NCBI GenBank assembly: GCA_022419385.1
Contig: JAJUBI010000002.1
Span: forward strand, 3,782,001-3,846,000
DNA: 64,000 bases
Reading direction: 5' to 3'
Origin: Paraconiothyrium sp. Pb-2020
Taxonomy: Eukaryota > Ascomycota > Dothideomycetes > Pleosporales > Didymosphaeriaceae
The notes beneath the pieces were generated by a model. The model saw nothing but the letters and a program-made list of their open reading frames with translations. It was not told the origin of the DNA and did no database searches. Position numbers and translations under genes: made by a program. Shown piece after piece: positions 44,265 to 54,336 of the stretch. Positions within the stretch are counted from its first letter, which is position 1, and each line of letters begins with the position of its first letter.

Positions 44265-44367
44265 GTTCTTCGGAACATTTGGTCAATTTGAAACGATACA
44301 GAGAAGATTAGCATGGCCCCTGCACTAAGGATGACACGCTCAATCAAAGAGAAGCTACCATTTTTTT
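44265..44367 (+). ncRNA. U6 spliceosomal snRNA
   Basis: The catalytic RNA of the spliceosome, made by RNA polymerase III. The 5' end GTTCTTCGGAAC folds into a four-pair hairpin with a UUCG loop. It is followed by the yeast-like CATTTGGTCAATTTGAAAC, the ACAGAGA box at 44298-44304 that pairs with the 5' splice site, the catalytic AGC triad at 44310-44312, and GGCCCCTGCACTAAGGATGACACGC of the U4/U2-interacting region and internal stem-loop. The 3' end is CTACCA plus seven T (44361-44367), the Pol III terminator. All functional elements are intact and no intron interrupts them, unlike S. pombe U6. Confidence 0.97.
44361..44367 (+). terminator. Pol III terminator of U6
   Basis: A run of seven T at the end of the U6 sequence. 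Confidence 0.9.
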
Positions 44368-44382
44368 CGTGTTTTGTTTCGA

Positions 44383-44391
44383 GTTCGATCC
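44383..44391 (+). promoter_or_regulatory. downstream B box of the U6 gene
   Basis: GTTCGATCC, a match to the TFIIIC B-box consensus GTTCRANNC, lies 15 bases after the T run. Yeast SNR6 has its B box downstream of the terminator too, but much farther away (about 120 bp). The match and position together make a functional element likely. Confidence 0.65.
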
Positions 44392-44989
44392 TGCTATTGT
44401 TCATCGTTTTGCCTTTTTTTGCTTTTTTCCGTCGCGAACTCTGCATCTCAGCATTGAGATGAGCACGGACACTCTGAGAACGTCTTGAGAGCTTATCTGC
44501 TAGCAATAACGCCGGCGCAAAATCCTAACTATTCGTCATTTCACTCATTATCTGAAGTCTATAAGTCAGAACGCTTTCGTGAGCTTCCAGTGACTGTACG
44601 CAATTCCAGGAGCACCGCGGCCGGCACACAAGATTGGACCGGCTCTTGCGCTAATGCCTAGGTATGAAATACGGCCGTACGTTTTCAAGTTATCCTCGGC
44701 TATACTGTTAGCTACTAGGCTTACAACCGATTGTCCGACGTCCCGATATATGGAGCTGAGTCGCACCATTCGTTCAACTTTTATTTGATACCTGCTTGTG
44801 GTAGGTATCGGCCACTGTGTACGCTGTATTTCGAATGTACCCAATAGCGTGTTTACCCATCCTAGTGTAACACGCGGTCTTTTCATTATAAGCCACCACG
44901 GCCTCTAACTTGATATCCTTCCCTTCTGGTACTCTTCCCTGTTGGTATTCCCTTCAACTATGGCTCTCTCAACAGCAACCGCCGCAGCC
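44392..44989. other. spacer between U6 and its inverted fragment
   Basis: About 600 bp with no recognised gene. Confidence 0.4.
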
Positions 44990-45066
44990 TCGAACTCGAA
45001 ACAAAACACGAAAAGAATGGTAGCTTCTCTTTGATTGAGCGTGTCATCCTTAGTGCAGGGGCCATG
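44990..45066 (-). pseudogene. truncated inverted copy of the U6 3' half
   Basis: On the minus strand this 77-bp segment matches plus-strand 44312-44388 with one mismatch. It starts inside U6 at CATGGCCCC, runs through the 3' end, the T run and beyond into the B-box region (GAGTTCGA). It lacks the 5' hairpin, ACAGAGA box and TATA, so it cannot make U6. The single mismatch is a C inside the T run, which weakens the terminator. Because the copy includes untranscribed DNA after the terminator, it arose by DNA duplication rather than from RNA. Confidence 0.92.
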
Positions 45067-45493
45067 CGCGGCGCGCTTGCGCGCGCAGCGCCATCAAGGA
45101 CCTCAATAATAATTCTAACACTGCCCTGATTACCTTGTGCTGAATGTAACACGCAGGTGTATGAATTGGTTCGACACGAAGCACGTCGTCCCCGTGAATA
45201 TCCAGGGATGGGCGATATATTTCTCAGAAAGCCGATACCAGTAAGCCATTCCCACATGCAACAGAGTCGAAGAGCTTCAACGTAGGGATGTAATCCATCG
45301 TGATCCCACAGCAAGGATCATCCATTGATTAAGCTCAGTGTAGATGTTATGACGATCACCAAGTCGTCGGCAGTAGGGTTGTTTCACAGTGTAAACTATG
45401 CACTTGGTGGTTTATCATGTCCCTGGATCAGATGCCTGAATCAGACGACACCATATCAAGCCAACGCTTGTCCACACCTACTCCGCGCTGCGC
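45067..45493. other. intergenic
   Basis: About 430 bp, the 3' flank of the DUF7730-like gene. Nothing recognised apart from a small GCGC-rich palindromic spot at 45067-45092. Confidence 0.4.
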
Positions 45494-47364
45494 CTAGTCC
45501 CTCGTCCACCCAACGTTACGGTAATACGTCTCCCTCGTCGGCTCATCAATAATCATCCCTATCCCTTGCCACTGACTCAAAGACCATCGGCCCGGTCCCG
45601 ACCCCCCTACAACGTACGTAGCAGTGATACCCTTCAGCCTCTCGTGCGGATTTCCTAATGCTGGGTATTGTCTCTCAAGGCCCTCCCTTGAGGCAAGATG
45701 TCTATCTGCGTCCTCTTTTGGGATCCTTTTTGCGCCTTGTGTCACGCTCCACTCCTTTCGCCGTCCGTGGTATTGAAACTCGATCCACCCACCACAGAAC
45801 ACGTGGTATGTCCAGTAGCGCATGAGGACGTCGGGTAGCATAGGATTTTCAGGTGGGATAGTAGATAGCGAGAGTGGAAGAAAGGATACTTCGGCGCAGC
45901 CTCTTGTTGTACGGCGGATAATGGTGTAGTCCACGCAGTGCAGACACTGAACGTCAAACGGGATGAAGAACGCCAGCAGTGCAGTGGGCGACTGCCATGG
46001 CATTTCCTTAAGTTCGAACTTACGGTCTTCTTCGGGAGGCAGGCTCGCTTCTCGTCCCCAGTAACTGGTGTGGACCACGGCCGTGGGTGCGTATATCGCT
46101 GGATCCTCAGGCCATGCGAGGGTGATCATAGCTGTCTGCAAACGGTTCAGTTCGTAGACGAATTTGGGTACAAAGTTGCCAACGAGGAGGTCGCAATTGG
46201 TTGTGAAGTTTAGCCTGGGTTTCGGCGTGACCAAGAGACGGTATCTCGTGGGGTGCGGCTCGAGAAATTTGAAAGCGGGTTCTAAATACCTCTGGTAGTG
46301 ATCCACATCGGTTGGGGAGGGCTGTTTTTGGATGAACAATTGTGGCTTGCGAGTATTATTCTCTTCGTGTGCGAACACAGGCGCTAGGTGGAGTGAGGTA
46401 ATGAGGCGGACTCTGCAAGGAAGTAGGAACCTCATCCAGGCGTAGAACCAAGCTGGGTCGTCAAAGGAGAACGTATTGTGCGAGTACAGGAAGTCGATGC
46501 ATTCTGAGTATCTTTTCGATGTGAGCATACTGATCTGTAAAGATAGCGTTCAACTTACATCTGCCGACAGCTCACCAACAACGCCAACGGCTTCATATCC
46601 TTCGGCCACGCACTCTTCGCATAATACCCATCATCATCTCTCCTCACACAGAAATCCCTGTGCGCTGGATCGATAGGATCTTTGGCAGGGCAGTACACAC
46701 TACCCCATCTGCCCCTCCCCTTCACAATATGCACATGGTTACCACCAACGGCATACTTGAAGATGACCTCGCGGACCTCAAATGGAAATCTCCAGAGGCT
46801 GCAAGCCTGGAGCTGGTCCACGGTCCTCTGCCTCACCCGATTTTGAACCCGACTACCCGGCTGCTGCTCGAATGCAGGCGATATACCATCCGACCGCAGG
46901 GTAAGCGCCCTTGGTCTAATCTTCGGCAGCGCCTTCACCTCGTCTCTTCCTAGTACCCTCGTTTCCCTTCTTTTCCTAATCTCCTCCGCTTTGAGTAAGT
47001 GGCGCCTAGGCTGACTCCACCACCACCTCAACCTCGCAAGTACCTCCACGCACTCCTCAACAACCACGACGAACGCGCCCATGATATACAAAAGCAGGGC
47101 CAAAGGTAGCAGACCCAACACAAGCACCACAGTCTCTACATGCGTATGCGCACGCAGATAGTCGCTGATCCGGCTCTTGGATTCCCGCCAGTAGCTGTCG
47201 AGCGCCCATCTCAATGCTGAATCGACACCAGACACAATGACGCCACCTCCACCTAGCAAGCGATCGTTGGTTACGCCGAGAAAGCGTTTGCATGAGCTTG
47301 AGAGACGCGCGCGAAGTGGGCTTCGTGGACGATGCCCCATGAGATTTCTGATTGGGCGCGTCAT
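45494..47364 (-). CDS. DUF7730/F-box-like protein with N-terminal membrane segment (two exons)
   Basis: Exons on minus: 47364-46559 and 46511-45494, joined by a 47-bp intron (donor GTAAGT, acceptor ending AAAAG, phase 2), giving 607 residues. The splice rebuilds the family signature CRQIYSECIDFLYSHNTFSF. The DUF7730-type region starts at LWRFPFEVREVIFKYAVGG (about residue 190), equivalent to the F-box-like LPxEIRxxIYxxxL found in a very large ascomycete family. Unusually, residues about 77-102 form a membrane segment (VVLVLGLLPLALLLYIMGAFVVVV) before the domain, so the protein is probably anchored in a membrane with the domain facing the cytosol. An alternative CAG acceptor (ATCAG) would leave an intron of only 29 bp and is rejected. 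The family's function is unknown. Confidence 0.8.
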
Positions 47365-48009
47365 GGATCTATTGCGAACAGGACAGAAGAGATGGGTACG
47401 CAGTAGGTATTAAAGCAATGATGAAGAGGCTGGGAAGGAACAAAACAGCATCAAGAAGCAGAAAAGAGATATGTCGCATAGGGCATCTCTACCATCAGAC
47501 AAGCAGTGCGCGCAAAACAGATCGTGAAGTTGGACACGAACTTTGGAAGTTTCGCTAGGCAGGCGGGAGAAAGCAAGGCTGCCACATTTAGCGATAGCGC
47601 AAAGGTAATTGATTAATAAGGTGCGTCGACGAACGCCGTGACAAAAAGACATAATCATGGCATACGTGAATCTTGGATGATGTGGTTCAACGATGGATAT
47701 AGCAAATATCTACGTATATGCATGCATGTATGCAGAGCAGCAGCGCGCAGAGCGTCTGGCTCTTTTCCGATTCCCAGTCGCCCATGCGTTTCAAAAATAG
47801 ACCTACAAAAACACAAAATAGGGTGAACCATCGAACGCCAACACACCGTCGAAATCAGTGCGAGTGTAGGAGCAATATCTCAACGATAGAAGACGAGCAT
47901 AGTGTCCCAGAGATGCCCTCTCCTTGTTTCATACCCCGTGTTGATGCACAAGATTAACGCCAACCTTCAACTCCGTAGACGAACAGGATGTCTCCAACAA
48001 CGGTCTCAG
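47365..48009. other. intergenic
   Basis: About 650 bp: promoter of the DUF7730-like gene and 3' flank of the small gene that follows. No other feature. Confidence 0.45.
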
Positions 48010-48446
48010 TCAGTCGAACTGCCCACCAATACCACACAAGTCAAGAGCTGTCGATCGCGTCTCAAACGCTGTTTCCTCGGATGAGAAGAACGTGGTGTCG
48101 TGGTCCTCTTCATTGTCCCCATAGACAGACCGGACGGAGGAAGCGATGTCCGAGGACGAGTCGGACTCGATGAGTGCACGGAAGCGTTGCTGGTTCAGCC
48201 ACCAGAGATAGACGGCGAGGACGTCGCTCACATCAGGAAGGCCGATGGAGCGGAGCGATGGTCGAAGCAGGGGCTTGAGGGCGGGCGGAGCTGGGCACCG
48301 GGTTAGCTAGCGACGGGCCACTTGTGCGAGCGACAGGGATGCGCAAGCGGCAGGGGTGATGCGGCGAACGCGGGGAAGCAGGGGTGCGACGTGGAACAAA
48401 AAGCGGGACGAGACGGGCCAGGATCCGGCTCACCAATGCGCGCCAT
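48010..48446 (-). CDS. small hypothetical protein, two exons, 97 residues
   Basis: Exons on minus: 48446-48434 (13 bases) and 48290-48010, joined by a 143-bp intron with donor GTGAGC, branch GCTAACC and acceptor GTGCCCAG (phase 1). The start has a good context (ACCATGG). The protein starts MARIAPPALKPLLRPSLRS, has an aromatic helix (DVLAVYLWWLNQQRFRALI) and ends with a Ser/Asp/Glu-rich tail (ESDSSSDIASSVRSVYGDNE). Codon use in exon 2 is C-ending and typical of the coding genes nearby. No family is recognised. It was found by joining exons, as the second exon alone lacks an ATG. Confidence 0.6.
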
Positions 48447-50605
48447 GGTCGACGGCTCTGTCTAGTGCCTGGTGGTGGCGGATATCACAGCGACGTCGCG
48501 AGGGGGTGTAGAGGTATGCTGCGGACAGGACTGCTGTATCGGTGCGCTCGAGTCGGTGCGGAGAGCAGCAGAGGGGGCAAGGTTGCGCGTATCAGGATGG
48601 TAGGGCGTGGGTGACGATCAGGGTGGGTGCCTCTTCAGCGACAGAAACCAGCAGCATCAGCGGGCCAGCAACAGCGCGCGGACGACGCTTTATAGTCCTG
48701 GATCGAACGACCCGGTTATCGACATGGCGCCTGAGAAAGAAGGCCCGCGCGCATCCACTCATCAGTGTCGAATCGCGAACCATCCCCACGCCCTAGGGCC
48801 GGGGCGGCACTTGTGTGCTACCAGGAGTCCTCCACTGCCAGCGCAGCGCATCCTGCCCAACGTCGTCGGTGGAGAGCAGTTCGGGGAGAGAGAGGGCCGT
48901 GCATCGTCCAGCAAGACATTGCAAGTCCCATTTGCAGGCTCACCGGTCCAGGACTGCCAGTGATTCGCGCTGCCAGACTGCAGACAGGCACGCAATCGTG
49001 ACCCCCTACCTATGCGTCTGCGCCCGCGCCTGCAAGCTCAGATTAGCTGCATCAACTGCTGGTGGGCGAGTAAACCATGCCAGGACGAACAGCCGTGGCG
49101 CGCACCTGCAGCATGCTCGCCGTGTGTCGTGGCCCGTGGGGGATGTCGTAAGGTGGAGACAGCTTTCCTCACGGCGGCGTCAGCGCTAGTGGTACATGGG
49201 AGATTTGAGAATGATGGAACAGCCGAACATGCTGCACCATGTGGATGCGGGCTACGCGCTCCGGCGTGGTCGGCTGATGGATGCGCTGCAGCTGGGGTCA
49301 CACGCTGAGGGATCGAGAGTGCATGCGCGCTGCGTCCGAGCCTTCGAATGCTCCGTAAGACCAGGGCATCTCGGGAGACGACGATGGCGTAACGAGCCTT
49401 GCGAGGCGCACAAGCCCCATGCAACGGCCAGGGTGCGTGGCGTCGATCAGAACCGAGATCCACTTGCCACCGTCCGACTCACTCGCGCACATCTCTTGTC
49501 CCTTGACACAATGGCAGCGTCCGGTTGCAGCCGGAGCCCTTACGGTTAGTTGTTGCAGCCTGGAGTGCGCCTGCGGTACAACGGCGAGCCGGCCGCTGGT
49601 CGCGATAAGATAAACAACGGAGGAATCAACCAAGCTGGCCACGGTGCGAAGGCCTCGTATCGCATCAAGTACGCGCATGCGGTCGCACAGCGTGGAGGGC
49701 CAGGTGCAATGCCAGGCACTGGATCATGCATGACATGGGTGGGAAGCCTGCATAGCCTGCGGACATCGTAGGGCCATAGCCAGTCGCACAGCGAAATTAT
49801 CTACATACGACAAGTCCAACCGGAAGTCAGTATAGCCAGCGACCGCATCGCCATATGATCACGTACGTCCAGCAATGCATACACACTGTGCCGTCCTCAT
49901 ACGCGGGTGCTGGCCCACGGCATCCGGTAGCTTACTGAAGAACGTGTCAAATCGGCATGCACTTGGCGCTGCCAGGTTGACCTCCACTACAGGCTCGAGG
50001 CAAGGCTAGCCCGGCAAGATCGGTTCAGATGCCCACGTCGGCGGTACCTGCTTTTGCGGGTGAGTTCGTTCGAGGAACACGATGGTTTGTCGACAGAGCA
50101 GTCAGGCGATTGCGCGTTGATCCGCGCAGCGCGGCGCCTGTGGCGCGTGTTGCAAATCGAATGGATGGCCAATAAACGTGGTTCACAGCCCGGCCTACCG
50201 AGAGACACCTGAGGCCTACACATGTGCTGTAGATTGTCAAGAAAGGACAATGCGCACCGTCCTTAACCAATCACATCCAGAAGATACCGTGTCGACGAAC
50301 GACTCATACCCGCTTCAACCACTTTGGGATGCAAAGCAGGCAACCGTCGCGTAAGCCACCACGCACGCACGCGTTTGAAAAATTTTCACCTGCGCCGACA
50401 ATGTATGTTTCATCGGCGTCGACCAGCGGGCGCAACCCTCTGTATCACTTTCGCCGTGCCAGCAAATCCGTCATGGCGCCGGGGCGGAGCAACTCTTGCA
50501 CTGCCCGGGTTCTGCGCTGGAGACGACGCTTGGCGCAAAGATGAGGCTCAAGTACCGGCCTCAGGCTCGCCTAATAGGCAACAAACACAAGCCGATGCCT
50601 CTTCT
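48447..50605. other. intergenic, GC-rich
   Basis: About 2.2 kb, GC-rich, with many short overlapping open frames in all phases but no domain or splice-supported model. No tandem repeat or RNA gene is seen. Confidence 0.4.
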
Positions 50606-50782
50606 TCATCTTCTTGCGCCAAGAAAATGATGCCTCTCGTGCAAGCGAGGCGACCCTTGCCTATGTGATGCGCTGCGAATACCGAAAAGAGCGAAGCCAA
50701 GAGCGATGACTACACAGGCCAATGACGACGTCGAAACGTGCGTGCGGAAAATACCGGTAGGGTTGTCGTCGGTCGAGCAATC
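50606..50782 (-). CDS. possible terminal exon of a small membrane protein
   Basis: A tentative 3' exon (58 codons to TGA) after acceptor CATCTTCAG with branch GCTAATCC. It encodes DCSTDDNPTGIFRTHVSTSS then a hydrophobic helix (LACVVIALGFALFGI) and a basic tail. A donor GTGTTG about 50 bp upstream would join it in phase to an Arg-rich upstream frame. Evidence for the upstream exons is weak, and a plus-strand donor (GTAAGT at 50995) suggests a competing model, so this is only a candidate. Confidence 0.2.
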   Translation of the reverse strand, partial: DCSTDDNPTGIFRTHVSTSSLACVVIALGFALFGIRSASHRQGSPRLHERHHFLGARR

Positions 50783-51835
50783 CTGAAGATGAGAGACGGA
50801 TTAGCGGTGCTAGGAGTCGTCTTTTCAACACCTCCGGCGGCTGCAGTGGGGGCTCGGAACGGCATGCCGAAGACGCGGTGCAAAGAAGCTTCCGAGACCC
50901 ACCAACGAGGGCGACCGGTCCCAAACAATTCCAACGCATGGCCCAGCATCCACCTCCACTTTTGGCCCACAAACATTTCCTCTTGCGTGCAACGGTAAGT
51001 CGTATCCGCGTTTCGCTGAATCCGCTCAATCGAGCAGAAGATGCAGGGAATCGGCTTTTTTTGGTCTGCAGATATGCACCACCTCCACCTCACGCTTGAA
51101 CGCGTGCTCTCGTTACACAATGGCTGGACAGTGCGGCTTTGCGTGGCTATTTGCGACGAGATGATCTCATTGGCTAGCAGAAAACACCTCATGTTGGGCG
51201 ACCTTGGGTTCAGAAATGCCATGCATGTATTCTGCAGCCGACTTCCACTGAGGAGATATCGCCACCACCCCGACCAAGAAAGGCATCGGCCGCGCCGACC
51301 TCGTGCACATAGACGTTCCTCAAGAGCATAGTAGCACGTGACTTGAGCCTATTCGTATCTGACGCCTGAGCCAGGTGTGAAAGCGAGGGCTTGAATGGCA
51401 CGGGAATCTCCACATTCCATGCCAGTACGAACGTATGCGCTCGATATTGTTGCTGATTCGAATATCATTAAAGCCTTGAAAAAGCTGCAATGCTGTTACT
51501 GGAGCTTGCTGCGTATACATGCAAGTGCAGCATTGGCTATCGAGATGGAATGCCTTGTACACGTGGCACTTTGAGACAGAATGAGTGTTGCGAATAGTGA
51601 CGCGTACGATGCTGCGGTTGGAAGAGTATCGTTGGATTAAGATATCTGAAATACTGGTAGGCATTTCAGTTGCAGCAGGAGTTGAGATTATCTAGCCTCT
51701 GATAAACCAACATGACACTTCTGAAGGTGAAGTGACATGATAGTCCAATGTGAACAAAAGCGACCTGTCGGCCAGATTCATTGCATTCAATGTCGTAGAT
51801 CACTCAAGCGACCAGGACCAGCCAAATCGGTGACA
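50783..51835. other. intergenic
   Basis: About 1.05 kb; may include upstream exons of the candidate above. Otherwise nothing is recognised. Confidence 0.35.
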
Positions 51836-53107
51836 TTATATCGTCGAATCCCTCCACGCCAAGATCGCGGCTCGCTCCCTCGCGATACCAGCATCGTCAG
51901 GAAGTAGCCGGTGTGCATTTTTAATGGCAAACACCGCAGTAGGAATTGACTCCGGATCTCCTTCTAACCTAAGAAAGAGTGCACGCCGGTATTGCAATTT
52001 TGCCTTGTGAACATCTGTCGGTTGCCAGCGATACTCGGGCAACCAGTAGTCTCTCTTGAGCGACCGAAGCGCCATGCTCAACGCATCCTCGGCCAGTATA
52101 TCCGCAAATGGTATCCCCTTCTCCATGTTTGTGAGGTTGATTTGAAGAATGTTGAGCTTCATCAAGAAATAGAGCTCAGCCAGGCGAGCAACGAAAGGTT
52201 CGCCGCTTTTTTCAGTAAGCACTGGCCATGAGCTGCTCTCATGTAGTTGCTCGATTTCAAGTGCAGCGTCCATCCAGTTCAAGTTCGCGGCCTCTGTTTG
52301 TTTCGACCTGAAAAGGCTTTGACCTTCCCCCTTCAAATTCTGAAATTTAGATAAGATAGCTTCCGCATCCGACGCAGTGTCTTGAGCCAACTCCCCCTCG
52401 ACAGCTTCAGCGATGGAGCGGGACACAAGTCCTCGGATTTTGACTTTTTTGAACCCGCGAAGACGGTTGCGGAAAGGATGTAGCAGAGCCTGCTGCGTTT
52501 TCTCGGAGAAGAATTCTGATATTGGATCCTTATAAGGCGAAGAGGATAGAAGACTGCCTGGGGCCACTGCGATCTTGATGGCTACCTTGGTGCCAAATCC
52601 AGGTAGATGCGTATCTCCATCCATCAGAACGTCGCAGAAAACATCCATGTCACGGCTGAGCAGCACCAAGCTACACGGCTCCACTGAGAACGGCGTGTCC
52701 TGAAACGCCTGTCCCACCTCCTTCGGAAATGTCAAGGTTACCGACAGCACATAACCTTTGAAGTTATCGACGCTCTCTTTGTCTTCAGTGACTACCGGGA
52801 CGCGAAGGTGGTTGAGAAGAAGTCGTAGAGGAAATCCGCCAGATGTTGTGACACGAACGAACCGATTGCTCTTGACCATGACATCGTATGCTTCTTGATG
52901 AATTTGCTTAGAAGCAAGGAGGATGGACGTATCAATGTCATGTACGGCAATGGCAAGTTGGTTCAAGAAGCTAGGAGCGACGCTCACATTTGACGGTAGG
53001 TGAGCTGTAGACGGACGAGGCTCGAATGTGCACAGCGCTGCGCGATAGATCTTGTTGCGTATTTCTCGGGGTAGGCCAAGGAAAGTGGCAGAAGTAGATG
53101 AGGCCAT
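51836..53107 (-). CDS. F-box-like (DUF7730-type) protein
   Basis: 423 residues, single exon. Near the N-terminus FLGLPREIRNKIYRAAL (about residues 9-25) is the F-box-like start seen across a large ascomycete family, and ILLASKQIHQEAYDVMVKSNRF (about 62-83) matches its second signature. The rest is helical; the last 120 residues (LAELYFLMKLNILQINLTNME, ALSMALRSLKRDYWLPEYRW, KAKLQYRRALFLRLEGD) look like TPR-type helix pairs. Such proteins may be substrate receptors for SCF-type ubiquitin ligases, but that is inferred. ATG at 53107. It is unrelated in detail to the DUF7730-like gene at 45494. Confidence 0.78.
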   Translation of the reverse strand: MASSTSATFLGLPREIRNKIYRAALCTFEPRPSTAHLPSNVSVAPSFLNQLAIAVHDIDTSILLASKQIHQEAYDVMVKSNRFVRVTTSGGFPLRLLLNHLRVPVVTEDKESVDNFKGYVLSVTLTFPKEVGQAFQDTPFSVEPCSLVLLSRDMDVFCDVLMDGDTHLPGFGTKVAIKIAVAPGSLLSSSPYKDPISEFFSEKTQQALLHPFRNRLRGFKKVKIRGLVSRSIAEAVEGELAQDTASDAEAILSKFQNLKGEGQSLFRSKQTEAANLNWMDAALEIEQLHESSSWPVLTEKSGEPFVARLAELYFLMKLNILQINLTNMEKGIPFADILAEDALSMALRSLKRDYWLPEYRWQPTDVHKAKLQYRRALFLRLEGDPESIPTAVFAIKNAHRLLPDDAGIARERAAILAWRDSTI

Positions 53108-54336
53108 CTCGCCGATTCCTGTGCTCTTTGATGTGAATTGGGAGAACGAGCGACGAGAGACGGCGGGACCTCGAGAGACGATTTGAGGAAACGGAAGGCT
53201 GGAGATCTTCTAATAGGCTAGCGCGGAGACGCGTGAGGGTCAACGCGACGAGCTGATAACATCCGACCAATGAAGGCTCTCGGAGACACCTGGTTCACGT
53301 GATACCGTGCTTCTCACGCGTGAAGTGTAACGTCCCAAGAAAGCGATGAAACGTGTCTGTGGCCCGAAGTGGGTCTGAAAGGGAGATGACAAACATATCT
53401 TTAAGCAAAGCGAAAGTCGTCCCAATATTGTCGGATCGCGAACTAGGAAGAATCGCGACGCAGCGAGTCATGCGTACCATATGTTAGAGATAATAAAAAT
53501 TTTGTCGATTTACGAGCTATCAGGGAATGGGCGAAGCAGTGGAGCTTTAGCAACCAGCCCTTTTGTAGGTGCCACCACTCAACAATATACCAACAAGTCA
53601 CGTCACAGATCAAGTGGGCTTTTTTCTTGTCTGCTACCAACGTTTGCTATGAAGACCGCGTTCATGTCACTCATTTTTAGCACTCTAGACGGTCACACGA
53701 ACGTCCGATAAAATATTGGATTGTGAGCCCGTAGAGCCAGCCCTTGATCCTAGCAGTCTACGGAGCTCCCTCTGTCTGAAAAGTAGGATTAAAATGGCTG
53801 CAGAACTTTTCGCAATTCTCTTGGAAGCCCGACCGGATGCCCTGATGTTCATACATGCACACTTATTAACACCTCTAGAAGATCGTTTCACTCCCCAAAT
53901 TGATAGACCAGGGGGGAGATCAAAATCATCAAGATCTGAGTCGTGGAAAGCTCAGAAAGCCTTCACTCTCAACGCCCACCGTCCGCCGTATTATGCACTT
54001 ACAGCTGCTCGTCTCAACAATGTACCGCAACCATGGCTCCGGCAACCATATTCTCCTTCCTTGAGGCGGCGAACTTTCCTTGCTACGCTCGGTGAGCGCG
54101 TAGCAATTTGCTGGTCCATGGAGACATGGACAGGCACGACACATGCCCCCATCCAAATGGACTGTTGCAAGCAGCTGGCCGGCGCGAGTTGCATCTAGCT
54201 GTGGGCTACGATGACCCATGTGAGCAACAACAAGTGTTTACATTGCTGAGCTCAGTTGTTCCGGAAACAAGGAGCGCATGGGCGAGCCCCTCTGAACGCT
54301 GCTTTCACATCTTCAGATACCGCATGCTCCTGTCGA
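53108..54336. other. intergenic
   Basis: About 1.2 kb, containing the promoter of the F-box-like gene and the 3' flank of SPB4. A 160-codon plus-strand frame (53716-54198) has no domain and is not called. Confidence 0.4.

Noticed and set aside
44258..44506. 82-codon minus-strand frame ending in IDQMFRRTK
   Set aside because: It covers the U6 gene, and its sequence is the antisense of U6 and its flank.
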